This document shows, one piece after another, positions 15,982-23,917 of a DNA stretch of 43,448 bases. A model generated the notes under the pieces. That model saw only the letters and a program-made list of their open reading frames with translations. It was not told the origin of the DNA and ran no database searches. The translations under genes were made by a program, and so were the position numbers. Position 1 is the first letter of the stretch; the number at the start of each line of letters is the position of its first letter. Origin of the DNA: Deltaproteobacteria bacterium (GTDB lineage: Bacteria > Desulfobacterota > Binatia > Bin18); assembly GCA_016874775.1 (NCBI GenBank), contig VGTJ01000023.1, positions 1-43,448 of the forward strand, in the 5' to 3' direction.

Positions 15982-16845
15982 TACCCTGAGTCCTACTTCT
16001 CTTGCAAACTTTGCCATCAATTCCACCAACTGTGAAAAATCCGAGGTCCAGGCACGGAATGAGAGATACACATGCTGAACACCGAGGTCCTGATACCGCG
16101 GGAGATCACTAATGACTTGATCGATACTCGGTGCGGCGAGTGGAAGCATGTTGATCTGTAACTCTTCGGGCTTGCGACCAGCTTTTGCTGTCAATTCACG
16201 CAGGGTGTCGAGGGGTGCCTTGATATCATCCGGACTCTTGCCCATGGCGATCCAGCCGTCGCCACGTTTGGCCGTGCGTTGCAACGCGCCTTTGGTCATG
16301 CCACCAATCAGAATCGGTGGGCGTGGTCTTTGCACCGGCTGAGGCAACGCCTTGATATTCTCGAACTGAAAATGCTTGCCTGAGTAACTGGCAGTGTCCT
16401 GCGTCCACAGCGCTTTCAGCGCGTCGATGGTCTCGTTGGTACGACTACCACGCTCGCTGATCGGCACGCCGAAGGCATTGAACTCACCTTCAAGCCATCC
16501 GGCACCGACACCAACAATCACACGTCCACCAGACAAGACATCAATAGTTGAGAGCACCTTGGCAGTATAAAGCGGATGCCGATAGGGCAGCACTAGAACG
16601 GCAGTCCCCAGTTTGACCCGCGTAGTTTTCATCGCCAACGCGGCTAGCACGGTCATCGGCTCCAACATCGGATCGTTAGGATTAAAGGCGTAACCTTCCA
16701 TCTTGGCGGGGAAGACAACATGATCGACAACCCAGACGGTACTAAAGCCCAACGCCTCAGCAGCTTCGGCAGCAGCAATCACGCGACGGGTGACATCTTC
16801 ACGAGCAAATGAGCCGAAGTGGGGCAGGACGATACCGTAGTCCAT
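15979..16845 (-). CDS. LLM-class F420-dependent oxidoreductase
   Basis: 288 residues, of the TIGR03619-like branch of luciferase-fold enzymes that normally use coenzyme F420. Features are 'DYGIVLPHFGSF', 'ALGFSTVWVVDHVVFP', 'TTRVKLGTAVLVLPYRHPLYTAKVLSTIDVLSGGRVIVGVGAGW' across the middle, and 'RPPILIGGMTKGALQRTAKRGDGW'. AAAGGAG lies upstream of ATG 16845. It precedes the Rieske genes in the same direction. F420 use is an inference from family; no F420 biosynthesis gene is in the window. Confidence 0.88.
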   Translation of the reverse strand: MDYGIVLPHFGSFAREDVTRRVIAAAEAAEALGFSTVWVVDHVVFPAKMEGYAFNPNDPMLEPMTVLAALAMKTTRVKLGTAVLVLPYRHPLYTAKVLSTIDVLSGGRVIVGVGAGWLEGEFNAFGVPISERGSRTNETIDALKALWTQDTASYSGKHFQFENIKALPQPVQRPRPPILIGGMTKGALQRTAKRGDGWIAMGKSPDDIKAPLDTLRELTAKAGRKPEELQINMLPLAAPSIDQVISDLPRYQDLGVQHVYLSFRAWTSDFSQLVELMAKFAREVGLRV

Positions 16846-16903
16846 GCGGTGAACTCCTTTGCGCTAGGGTCATGCCATATTCGACTACGGAGGTAAAGGG
16901 GAA

Positions 16904-17033
16904 GGAAAAAGGCTACAGGCTATAGACTGAAGGGGAAATTTCATGTTCTCGCTTTATGGGGAAGCCAAGACTCTATCGTGCAGCGTTCCTCCCTATGGCC
17001 TATAGCCTCAAGCCTATAGCCTTGCCTTCCCCT
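16904..17033. repeat. AGGCTATAG-word hairpin downstream of the truncated Rieske gene
   Basis: The left arm, 16904-16941, contains AAGGCTACAGGCTATAGACT-GAAGGGG. The right arm, 16992-17033, contains GGCCTATAGCCTCAAGCCTA-TAGCCTTGCC, its imperfect complement. The TAG stop of the Rieske fragment (17014-17016) lies inside the right arm. A further arm of the same word lies on the other side of that gene at 17521-17562. Confidence 0.7.
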
Positions 17034-17445
17034 CAAAGAACTTCGTCCTCTTCAGGTACGATTCGAGATCCTCGCCCTCGGAATTTAAGCTGGCAAAGAT
17101 ACAACCTCGGACAATGCCCATGCGCGGAACGGGTTTGAGGCCGTGTCGTTCTGAAAAAGTCCGAGCCATCTCCCCCGCGCTGCTCAACCCCATCAGGTTG
17201 CCTTTGGTGTTGTAGACCCAGCCGTGAAACGGACAGACGAAACGTGTGGCATTGCCTCGTTCCTCATGGCAGACCATCACGTCGCGATGGCGACAAATAT
17301 TGAAAAGCACGCGAACCTGACCGTCTTCACTGCGAACAACAATCACTGGCTGTTCACTAATGACCAGGGTTTTGAAGTCCCCGCGAGTGAGAATTTCACT
17401 TTCGTCGGCGAGGTAATACCAGTTGTGTTGCCAGTTGTGGATCAT
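17014..17445 (-). pseudogene. Rieske oxygenase alpha subunit, N-terminal Rieske domain only (truncated)
   Basis: 143 residues from ATG 17445 ('MIHNWQHNWYYLADESEI'). It contains a Rieske motif 'CRHRDVMVCHEERGNATRFVC' with 'CPFHGWVYNTKGN', and reaches 'GCIFASLNSEGEDLESYL', the end of the Rieske domain in full-length alpha subunits. The mononuclear-iron domain (about 250 residues) is missing. The last residues and TAG stop are read from an AGGCTATAG-word repeat, so the gene looks cut off at that repeat. It could still make a small soluble Rieske ferredoxin-like protein. No clear Shine-Dalgarno at this start; the longer open frame reaching 17571 reads through the flanking repeat and is unlikely. 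Confidence 0.7.
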
Positions 17446-17520
17446 TGCAGCCCGTTGAAAAATAAAACGCAATACGTAGCCACCACCTCTCCCCGTTTTA
17501 CATATTGACGCTTGACGATT

Positions 17521-17562
17521 TCCTATTTCCCCCCTACAGCCTATAGCCTGTAGCCTTTCTTC
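17521..17562. repeat. AGGCTATAG-word repeat, upstream flank of truncated Rieske gene
   Basis: CCCCCCTACAGCCTATAGCC-TGTAGCCTTTCTTC is an inverted copy of the arm at 16904-16941. The two copies therefore flank the truncated Rieske gene. It lies 6 bases from the stop codon of the APC permease gene. Confidence 0.7.
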
Positions 17563-17567
17563 AGATC

Positions 17568-19505
17568 TCACTCACTCACATGTACCGCTGGACGCCACTT
17601 AGGATCAGGTTCACTCTGGCGCAAGATTTCTCGCGTCACTGGTGCGGTGTAGCCTTCACCGAAAACAATATATTTGAGTAAGTACGTGAACGGGTTTCCT
17701 TCTGTCCAATCAAAATAGATATGAGGTACTCTGCCAGTTTCATTCCGCAGATGAAGTAAGAACGCGGCAATGGCATTGGGCACGGCCGTACTTTCTGCTC
17801 GCAGCACTCGGTAGCCGTTGACGTTCACCCCTTTAATACGCAGGGTATCGGTAAACTCCGAGGCGTCATCAACATAGACTTCCAGAAAGAGGACAGGAGA
17901 CTCTGCTGGGATGAAATTGTCTTTGCGTTGCTCTGCTTCTTTCAGGCGATATTCTAATTCATCACGACTATCTGGCTGGTTGGCAATCACATGAATAGGA
18001 CCAGCGCTCAGTTCATGAATGAATGCCTGTGCCGTGGGGTCGATCTCAATGCCCTCAACCCGTAGTTCCGTCGCACGCAATATACGCGAGACGAAGGAGG
18101 TCACAACAATTGCCAAAATAAAAAAGATGGCAATTTTGAGGCCTCTGGGTTGGGCGTAAATATTCACGAGAGTGGTATAGGTAAATATGACCGCAATCAG
18201 CGCAAACGCCCACTTTTGCCAACCACCAGCGCGCCACACCGCAAGAGCAACTGCAAACGCGGCGGAACTCATCAAGGCCAGAACGCCAGTGGCGTATGCT
18301 CCACCTTGCGCATCAACATCCGCCTCAAAAAGAATCGTCACAACAAAACAGACTGCCGTGAAGACCAGCACCAGAGGTCGCGTCGCCCGCGCCCATTCTG
18401 GCGCCATGCCATAGCGCGGCAGATAGCGCGGCACGATGTTCAGAAGCCCGGCAAGTGCCGAAGAGCCCGCAAACCAGAGGATAAGAATCGTACTAAGATC
18501 ATAGAGCGTTCCGAACGCTTCCCCGAGATGTTCGTGCGCCAGATAGGCTAACGCCCGTCCGTTGGCTTCCCCACCCTTTTGGAATGCTTCAGGAGGAATG
18601 AGTATCGTGGTGACAATACTGCTGCCAATGAGCATAACGCTCATAATTAACGCAGCGGCAGCAAGCAGTTTACGCGCATTGCGAATACGACCAGTGGGGC
18701 GCTCATGGGTATCAGTGGCATCGCCCTGGACCAGCGGCATCACGACAACCCCAGTCTCGAACCCAGACAACCCAAGGGCGAGTTTTGGAAACAGCAGTAA
18801 CGCAGCCCCGATCATGGCAGGGATGTTCCCATGACTGCGCAGGAGCGTCTCATGCCAATTCCCTAAGACATCAGGATGACGAACAATCTCGACGAAGCCA
18901 GTTCCAACAACGATCAGGTTCAGACCGATGTACAGAACGACAATGGCAACCGCAATGCCAATGGCCTCACTAAACCCCTTTAAAAACACCGCGCCAAGGG
19001 CACCAATGAGCACCAGGGTGACAGCAACGCGATGATGCAGAAATGCCGGAGCGTAGGGATTCTCCGCAATATGCGCTGTCGCATCGGCAGCCGACAAGGT
19101 AATGGTGATAATAAAGCTAGTCGCAGCGAAACCGAGCAGAGCCAACACAAACAGTTTGCCACGCCATTGCGGCAAAAGGTCCTCGAGCATCGAAATCGAG
19201 CCATCCCCATGCGGGCTCGCCTCCGCCACACGATTGTACATCGGCAATGCGCCAAAGAGCGTCAGCAACACCAAGACGAGTGTCGCTAATGGCGAAAGCG
19301 CCCCAGCCGCGAGAAAGGCAATACCAGGCTGGTATCCCAGTGTCGAAAAGTAATCGACACCGGTGAGACACATCACCTTCCACCACGGGTGTGTGTGCTC
19401 AGCCGCACTGACATGCGGACCTGCAATCTTTTTCCGATACCCTTCCAACAGCCAGAGCTTCAGGCGTCGGCGGGTGCGGGTTGGTAGGATGTGATTTTCA
19501 GACAT
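17568..19505 (-). CDS. APC-superfamily amino acid/organocation permease
   Basis: 645 residues with about twelve hydrophobic segments followed by a soluble C-terminal domain of roughly 150 residues. N-terminal '[28 protein letters not shown]' spans the first helix with the family's unwound Gly-rich region. '[22 protein letters not shown]' is the sixth-helix region with the conserved 'GxExG'-like motif of APC transporters. The substrate is probably an amino acid or related cation but is not determinable. The start ATG has no Shine-Dalgarno; the sequence upstream is the inverted repeat of the four-helix-bundle gene. The 'MSENH' start is supported by the positively charged cytoplasmic N-terminus. 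Confidence 0.85.
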   Translation of the reverse strand: MSENHILPTRTRRRLKLWLLEGYRKKIAGPHVSAAEHTHPWWKVMCLTGVDYFSTLGYQPGIAFLAAGALSPLATLVLVLLTLFGALPMYNRVAEASPHGDGSISMLEDLLPQWRGKLFVLALLGFAATSFIITITLSAADATAHIAENPYAPAFLHHRVAVTLVLIGALGAVFLKGFSEAIGIAVAIVVLYIGLNLIVVGTGFVEIVRHPDVLGNWHETLLRSHGNIPAMIGAALLLFPKLALGLSGFETGVVVMPLVQGDATDTHERPTGRIRNARKLLAAAALIMSVMLIGSSIVTTILIPPEAFQKGGEANGRALAYLAHEHLGEAFGTLYDLSTILILWFAGSSALAGLLNIVPRYLPRYGMAPEWARATRPLVLVFTAVCFVVTILFEADVDAQGGAYATGVLALMSSAAFAVALAVWRAGGWQKWAFALIAVIFTYTTLVNIYAQPRGLKIAIFFILAIVVTSFVSRILRATELRVEGIEIDPTAQAFIHELSAGPIHVIANQPDSRDELEYRLKEAEQRKDNFIPAESPVLFLEVYVDDASEFTDTLRIKGVNVNGYRVLRAESTAVPNAIAAFLLHLRNETGRVPHIYFDWTEGNPFTYLLKYIVFGEGYTAPVTREILRQSEPDPKWRPAVHVSE

Positions 19506-19516
19506 ACGCGTGCACA

Positions 19517-19550
19517 GAATGGGGGAACGGGTGAATGGGTGAATGGGTGA
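19517..19550. repeat. GGTGAATGG-word repeat, 3' flank of the four-helix-bundle gene
   Basis: GAATGGGGGAACGGGTGAAT-GGGTGAATGGGTGA on the plus strand. On the minus strand it begins immediately after the TAA stop of the four-helix-bundle gene. It is an inverted copy of 19943-19980; the core GGGGGAACGGG(A/T)GAATGG is shared with one mismatch. Confidence 0.8.
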
Positions 19551-19949
19551 TTATGAAAGTTTCACTATCCACTTATCTGCCTCATCAATCATCCGAATTA
19601 GTTGACTAATGATGTGGTTAGACATGGCATCTAGCTGCTTTTCTGTGTCCATACTCACGTAGTTACACTTTTGAGCAAACTCAAACCAAACTTGAGTTTC
19701 GCTCGCTTCACTCTCCGCATCGTTCAACTTCGCAGTACAAGCAGCTTGACACCTCCGTTTTCGCCATGCCTCAGCAATGTTTGCACACACCGAACGCGAG
19801 GAACGACGGATTTGGTCGACCAGAGAATACTTTTCCTCTACTGGAAACTTTTTCGTTAAAGAGAAAATCTCCATCGCCGCTTCCATAGCGTTCTGATAAA
19901 CACGCAACTCCTTGTGGGTATGGATTCTAACCGCCATGTTTTCATTCAC
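19551..19949 (-). CDS. Four-helix-bundle protein (S23/IVP family, TIGR02436-like)
   Basis: About 132 residues (GTG 19949) or 128 (ATG 19937). Family signature: 'KELRVYQNAMEAAMEIFSLT', 'FPVEEKYSLVDQIRRSSRSV' and 'CANIAEAWRKRR', followed by a long amphipathic helix. The fold is shared with proteins encoded in 23S rRNA intervening sequences and with Avd, the partner of reverse transcriptase in diversity-generating retroelements. Function in stand-alone form is unknown. The gene is framed by inverted GGTGAATGG-word repeats. The upstream repeat provides GGGAG five bases before the GTG start, and the downstream one begins at the base after TAA. It lies between a PqqC/TenA-like gene and an APC permease gene, neither functionally related. 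Confidence 0.85.
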   Translation of the reverse strand: MNENMAVRIHTHKELRVYQNAMEAAMEIFSLTKKFPVEEKYSLVDQIRRSSRSVCANIAEAWRKRRCQAACTAKLNDAESEASETQVWFEFAQKCNYVSMDTEKQLDAMSNHIISQLIRMIDEADKWIVKLS

Positions 19950-19980
19950 CCATTCTCCCGTTCCCCCACTCTCCCATTCG
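19943..19980. repeat. GGTGAATGG-word repeat, 5' flank of the four-helix-bundle gene
   Basis: CATTCACCCATTCTCCCGTT-CCCCCACTCTCCCATTCG on the plus strand; it reads GGGAGAATGGGTGAATG toward the gene. It contains the GTG start option and its Shine-Dalgarno. Inverted relative to 19517-19550. Confidence 0.8.
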
Positions 19981-20014
19981 CTTCTCGTCTTCGCACCCTC
20001 ACCCAGTCGTTCTT

Positions 20015-20752
20015 CTACAGCGGCGCAGGCACACCTTCCTCGACACCCATCGCCACCTTAAAAATCCCTTCCTGCGCGGCGCGGAATTTCTCACACCAAG
20101 TTTGCAACGCAGAACGGATCTTCTCCTGCCGCTCAGGGGTGGTCGCATACTCGTTGACCAAGACATACACAGGATCGCCGTGCGCCTCGGCTTCACCCAT
20201 GTGGGCGTAGAAGAATTCGAGTTGCGAACGCGTGAGACCGTACTTCTCACTGAATGACTTCACTAACCGTTCCATCGAATCCTCGCGGCGACTTTCGCCA
20301 CCTATCGACATCGCCGCCAGTGTTACCAAACCGTATTCTCGGCGCCCCAGCTCAATCGTCCAGTGCACGTAGTCGAGCACTTCTTTAGCGACTTTTGGGC
20401 GAGCGAGTTCCTCTGGTGTCGCCCCAAACGCTTCAGCAAGGCGACGCGATAACATCCAGTGCGCATCATCGCCACGGCCCATCACTGTCTCTTCGTCAAT
20501 CAGATTTTCAACGATGTGACGGCGAATTTTCTGATCGAGCGGACTCAAACCAGTGTTGAGGAAAATGCCCCCAAAAGCACGAATATGCTGGCCGGTGCGG
20601 TAGTGATGCTGAATTGCCCACTTCTTCAATGACTCGCGATCCATGGTCCCAGCCATTACTCTCTCAAAGAAACTCTTGCCATAGATCGGAGCCTGTTCTT
20701 GTTCGCGCATATACGCTCGCAGTTGTCCGACAAACTCGCTGGTCGCTGTCAT
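20015..20752 (-). CDS. Heme-oxygenase-fold iron-containing redox enzyme (PqqC/TenA-like)
   Basis: 245 residues, all-helical. The N-terminal 'PIYGKSFFERVMAGTMDRESLKKWAIQHHYRTGQHIRAFGG' region (about 20-60) and 'ENLIDEETVMGRGDDAHW' are typical of PqqC/TenA/CADD-like proteins. The 'FFYAHMGEAEAHGDPVY' segment supplies the Glu and His of the heme-oxygenase-like diiron oxidase (HDO) motif. HDO enzymes cleave or oxidise small molecules, e.g. fatty-acid decarboxylation or N-oxygenation; the substrate here is unknown. GAGGAGG lies just before the ATG. It stands alone, divergent from the LuxR-type regulator gene at 21074, and is followed by the four-helix-bundle gene. Confidence 0.83.
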   Translation of the reverse strand: MTATSEFVGQLRAYMREQEQAPIYGKSFFERVMAGTMDRESLKKWAIQHHYRTGQHIRAFGGIFLNTGLSPLDQKIRRHIVENLIDEETVMGRGDDAHWMLSRRLAEAFGATPEELARPKVAKEVLDYVHWTIELGRREYGLVTLAAMSIGGESRREDSMERLVKSFSEKYGLTRSQLEFFYAHMGEAEAHGDPVYVLVNEYATTPERQEKIRSALQTWCEKFRAAQEGIFKVAMGVEEGVPAPL

Positions 20753-20927
20753 ATAGCCTCCTCTTTTTCGTTTGCGCTATAAGCGCCGACACCTGTCATC
20801 AGTGTGTAAACTATTGACGGCGGGGGAGAAAGAGGCCCGTGAACATCAATTCATAGGCTGCGAGTGGATATATCGACGCCCTTTAGCAAGAATAAAGCCG
20901 ACAAAAAAATCAGAACAGGGGGAACTA

Positions 20928-20955
20928 TTGCCCTCTTAGTACAATACGCTATGAT
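20928..20955 (+). promoter_or_regulatory. Possible sigma70-type promoter in the 20753-21073 spacer
   Basis: TTGCCC, 16 bases, then TATGAT reads toward the response-regulator gene, 118 bases before its ATG. This is the best -35/-10 pair I see in the 321-base divergent spacer. No palindromic operator or RNA gene is evident in the rest of it. Confidence 0.3.
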
Positions 20956-21073
20956 TGAGCCGTTTTTCTATCGTGAGGAATTCAACTGAAAACACAAGAC
21001 AACAAACGACTGTATTGGAGCGCCCTACGGCTCACGTTTTCGTTCAGTTGCTAGGTGTGCCGCAGGACAGCTT

Positions 21074-21703
21074 ATGATAAAAGTTTTCATCGTCGATGAT
21101 CACGCCATTATCCGCCGTGGACTCAAACAAATCATCGCCGACGCGACCGACATGTTCGTGGCAGGAGAAGCGCCCAGCATCTCCAAGGCCTTGGAACAGT
21201 CACGCTATTGCGAGTGTGATGTCATCGTTCTCGGCTTCTCGCTTCCTGACCGGAGCGGACTCGATGTACTCAAGGGGTTTCGACACGAGCAAGCGAACCG
21301 TCCGGTGCTCGTGTTAACTATGTACCCGGAGGAACAAATTGCCATCCGGGCATTCAAAGCCGGGGCCGCCGGCTATCTGACGAAAGAGTGTAGTCCAGAA
21401 GAATTGATCTACGCGCTCAGAAAAGTGGCGGATGGAGGCAAGTACGTGAGCCCTGTGCTAGCCGAGCGCTTGGCTTCGCGTGTTGCCCACCATGAAAAGC
21501 TGCCCCACGAATTTCTGTCTGATCGTGAATATCAAGTGCTACATTTTCTTGCGACAGGAAAGACCGTCTCAGAAATTGCCAGACAATTAACACTCAGTGT
21601 GAAAACCATTAGCACCTATCGTGCGCGGTTGTTAGAAAAGATGAGCTTAAGAAATAACGCCGAACTGATGCGTTACGCCCTCACGAACCGTCTTTTTGAG
21701 TAA
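21074..21703 (+). CDS. LuxR/NarL-family response regulator lacking the phosphoacceptor Asp
   Basis: 209 residues. The receiver domain (1-120) has the acidic pair Asp8-Asp9 ('FIVDDHAIIRRG') and the Lys of 'GYLTKECSPEEL'. Position 54, however, which holds the phosphorylated Asp in relatives, is Gly ('VIVLGFSLPD'; the paralogue at 34212 has 'VVILDVSMPD'). The C-terminal helix-turn-helix is intact ('LSDREYQVLHFLATGKTVSEIARQL' and 'VKTISTYRARLLEKM'). It therefore probably binds DNA independently of phosphotransfer, or is controlled by ligand or protein binding. Codon GGC instead of GAC would explain the change by one base. No kinase gene is adjacent. Shine-Dalgarno AGGA is weak. Converges on the HupE/UreJ gene. 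Confidence 0.88.
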   Translation: MIKVFIVDDHAIIRRGLKQIIADATDMFVAGEAPSISKALEQSRYCECDVIVLGFSLPDRSGLDVLKGFRHEQANRPVLVLTMYPEEQIAIRAFKAGAAGYLTKECSPEELIYALRKVADGGKYVSPVLAERLASRVAHHEKLPHEFLSDREYQVLHFLATGKTVSEIARQLTLSVKTISTYRARLLEKMSLRNNAELMRYALTNRLFE

Positions 21704-21716
21704 GGCGATCGGACGA

Positions 21717-22958
21717 TCATCGCGCAACAGCTCTGGTCACAAACCAGCAGATGCCCACTGCTAAAATGGCGGCTGACCCAGCATGGATCGTGAGCAGCCG
21801 AATCTGGGGTCGCCGTTGCTGATTCACCCACCTCAGCAACGGCCATAACAGCACGACAGTCCCGAGTTGGCCAAGTTCGACACCGACATTGAATCCCAGC
21901 AAGGCCGTCACCAGCCGATCTGTCGGCAAGGCCAGCTCCGTGAGCACGCCAGCGAAACCAAATCCATGAATGAGGCCGAAGATACACGCGACACACCAGC
22001 GCAGCCGTTGCGGTTGCGCAACCCGGCGCAACAAGCACAGGTACGCAACAGAAAAAAGAGCGAGGCCCACGAGCGTAATCTGGGGAAGCTGAAGGACACC
22101 AGCGTGAGCGGTGAGCATACTCCCACCAAGGATAAGGAGCAGCAAACGCACGATTCCTCGGCGTATTGATTCACTACTTGTTACCCATACATTCTCGAGG
22201 GCAACAACGACTATCGAGAAACCGATTAGCGACTCGATCACACTGCTAAGGGGGCGCACAACGTTCAAGACGCTCAACATGAGAGTTACACTATGGGCAA
22301 TCGTAAAGCCAGTCACAATCGACGCAACTGAGGAGAGAGACTCTGCCAAAAGCAGTAACGCGAGCAAAAACACCAGATGATCAGCCCCACTCAAGATGTG
22401 CGTAACACCAAGCCACAGATACTCGTCGAAACGGCTGCCGATCTTGGTGGTAGCGGTTTTCGCTGGGCTGAGAAACCACTCACGCTCATGCGCGGCAAAA
22501 AGTTTCTCAACTACTGGGGCACTATCAATTCGGACTCGGGCAAAGTGCAAGTGCGCCGGAGCAGTGGCAAAGAAAGCATCGTTCCGTATGTGCAACTGCC
22601 GTGGGTCCGGGCAAACCACCGTCCAGGTACGCGCGATTCGCAGGGGATCATTTGTCGCCACAACCTGCACGCCTGCGGATAGTGGTTGACAAGGCTGCTC
22701 TGCAGAGAAAAGCCGCAAATGCGTCGTTAGATACGTAGCAAGTTGCCATGCACTCGCACCGTCATCCGTTAGCAAGGTTGGAGAAGCCGCTGCGTCCGAT
22801 AGCAACGATCGCTGCAGTTCGATTATTGGCACACGCACAGTGACATGCGCACGAGTTCCTGTGATTTCCCACGTCGAATACGACGTACTCTTTGTATGAG
22901 CAAAGGCAGCTTGGGGAGAGAAGAGAAGCGACACCAGAAGAAGGAAGAAGACACACAT
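21717..22958 (-). CDS. HupE/UreJ-family membrane protein with exported N-terminal domain
   Basis: 413 residues. A signal peptide ('MCVFFLLLVSLLFSPQAAFA') precedes a periplasmic domain of about 170 residues, then a seven- to eight-helix membrane domain. The membrane part carries 'WLGVTHILSGADHLVFLL', 'FTIAHSVTLML' and 'FGLIHGFGFAG', the His-rich H-x4-GxDH type motifs of HupE/UreJ, which are proposed nickel/cobalt or other metal permeases. AAGGAGG lies just upstream of ATG 22958, and the gene starts 14 bases after the PPIase stop, so they form one operon with the DUF3604 gene. The substrate is unknown; no hydrogenase or urease genes are nearby. Confidence 0.86.
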   Translation of the reverse strand: MCVFFLLLVSLLFSPQAAFAHTKSTSYSTWEITGTRAHVTVRVPIIELQRSLLSDAAASPTLLTDDGASAWQLATYLTTHLRLFSAEQPCQPLSAGVQVVATNDPLRIARTWTVVCPDPRQLHIRNDAFFATAPAHLHFARVRIDSAPVVEKLFAAHEREWFLSPAKTATTKIGSRFDEYLWLGVTHILSGADHLVFLLALLLLAESLSSVASIVTGFTIAHSVTLMLSVLNVVRPLSSVIESLIGFSIVVVALENVWVTSSESIRRGIVRLLLLILGGSMLTAHAGVLQLPQITLVGLALFSVAYLCLLRRVAQPQRLRWCVACIFGLIHGFGFAGVLTELALPTDRLVTALLGFNVGVELGQLGTVVLLWPLLRWVNQQRRPQIRLLTIHAGSAAILAVGICWFVTRAVAR

Positions 22959-22972
22959 ACACGCCTCCTTCT

Positions 22973-23917
22973 CTAATCTACTTCCCTCACCGTCGGTTCA
23001 CCCGCGATCGTTTCCCATTCCCGTGCAGTCTGGATACGTGCCCGTTTTCTGAGATCGGTAATGTATGCAGCGACTGCCTTTTCACCGGCAACCCGTCGAT
23101 ACTGCGCCAGAACAGTATCGCGTATCGTTTCAAACGGAGGCACAGTACCGAGTTGGCGCTCATGCAGCACCAACACATGATAGCCGGTGCCTGAACGCAC
23201 GGGGACACTCACCTCACCAGGGGTCAACGTAAGCAATGCTTGCGCCACCGTCGGTCCAAGGTATTCTTGGATTTTTTCTGGTGGCAGCGGTCCATCCGGC
23301 AAATGCAGTACTGGCTCGTCACCTAACTCTTGGTTAACAACGTCAAACGCCTCGCGGTCACGTAAGCGCCGTGCAATCTGCCCTGCTTGTTGACGGCGGT
23401 CATCATCTTGTGACGCTGAGGGAACACGTACGAAGACTTGCGAGAAGGCCAGTCGATCGGTACGGGCAAACAGGGCATTGTGCTCGGCGTAGAAGCGACG
23501 GAGTTCACTGTCGTCAGGGATACGCTCGTCGGCTTCTGTTGTAAGGTTTGCTGTCAACGCATTGACAATCTGACGGCGCAGCACCTGATCCGTCCGCGCT
23601 AAGCCCAGTTCAATGCCGCGTTGCACGAGCAGCTCCTCGTCGATCATGCGGTCCAAAACGCGTTGGCGGTCGGCTTGCGTAAGCCCCTCGGGCTGCCGCT
23701 CTGCGGCCAAACCACCAAGAACACGCGCATAGAGATCTGCGGCAATGGCATACCCATTCACCAGCGCGACAGCGCCAGCAGGAATGGCCGCCTTGGCGTT
23801 GCTCTCTGGCTCTCCAGAGCGAAGCAAGCCAACTGCGGTCAGCATCAGGCCACAGATCACTCCTCCCCACAACAGTATTCTCGTCTGGGTCTCGTTCGTA
23901 TCCCGATCACGACGCAT
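22973..23917 (-). CDS. Membrane-anchored PpiC/SurA-type peptidyl-prolyl isomerase
   Basis: About 314 residues. One N-terminal transmembrane segment ('ILLWGGVICGLMLTAVGLL') anchors a periplasmic protein with a SurA-N-like helical region ('DRQRVLDRMIDEELLVQRGIELGL', two pieces) and a parvulin domain ('DRLAFSQVFVRVPS' to 'GTGYHVLVLHERQLGTVPPFE'). It probably assists folding of the exported partners in this operon. ATG 23917 is preferred because GGGAG lies five bases upstream; ATG 23929 is the alternative, and both overlap the end of the DUF3604 gene. Confidence 0.86.
   Translation of the reverse strand: MRRDRDTNETQTRILLWGGVICGLMLTAVGLLRSGEPESNAKAAIPAGAVALVNGYAIAADLYARVLGGLAAERQPEGLTQADRQRVLDRMIDEELLVQRGIELGLARTDQVLRRQIVNALTANLTTEADERIPDDSELRRFYAEHNALFARTDRLAFSQVFVRVPSASQDDDRRQQAGQIARRLRDREAFDVVNQELGDEPVLHLPDGPLPPEKIQEYLGPTVAQALLTLTPGEVSVPVRSGTGYHVLVLHERQLGTVPPFETIRDTVLAQYRRVAGEKAVAAYITDLRKRARIQTAREWETIAGEPTVREVD

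Noticed and set aside
19517-19980. CRISPR array
   Set aside because: Words are too short, contiguous and without unique spacers; no cas genes are present.
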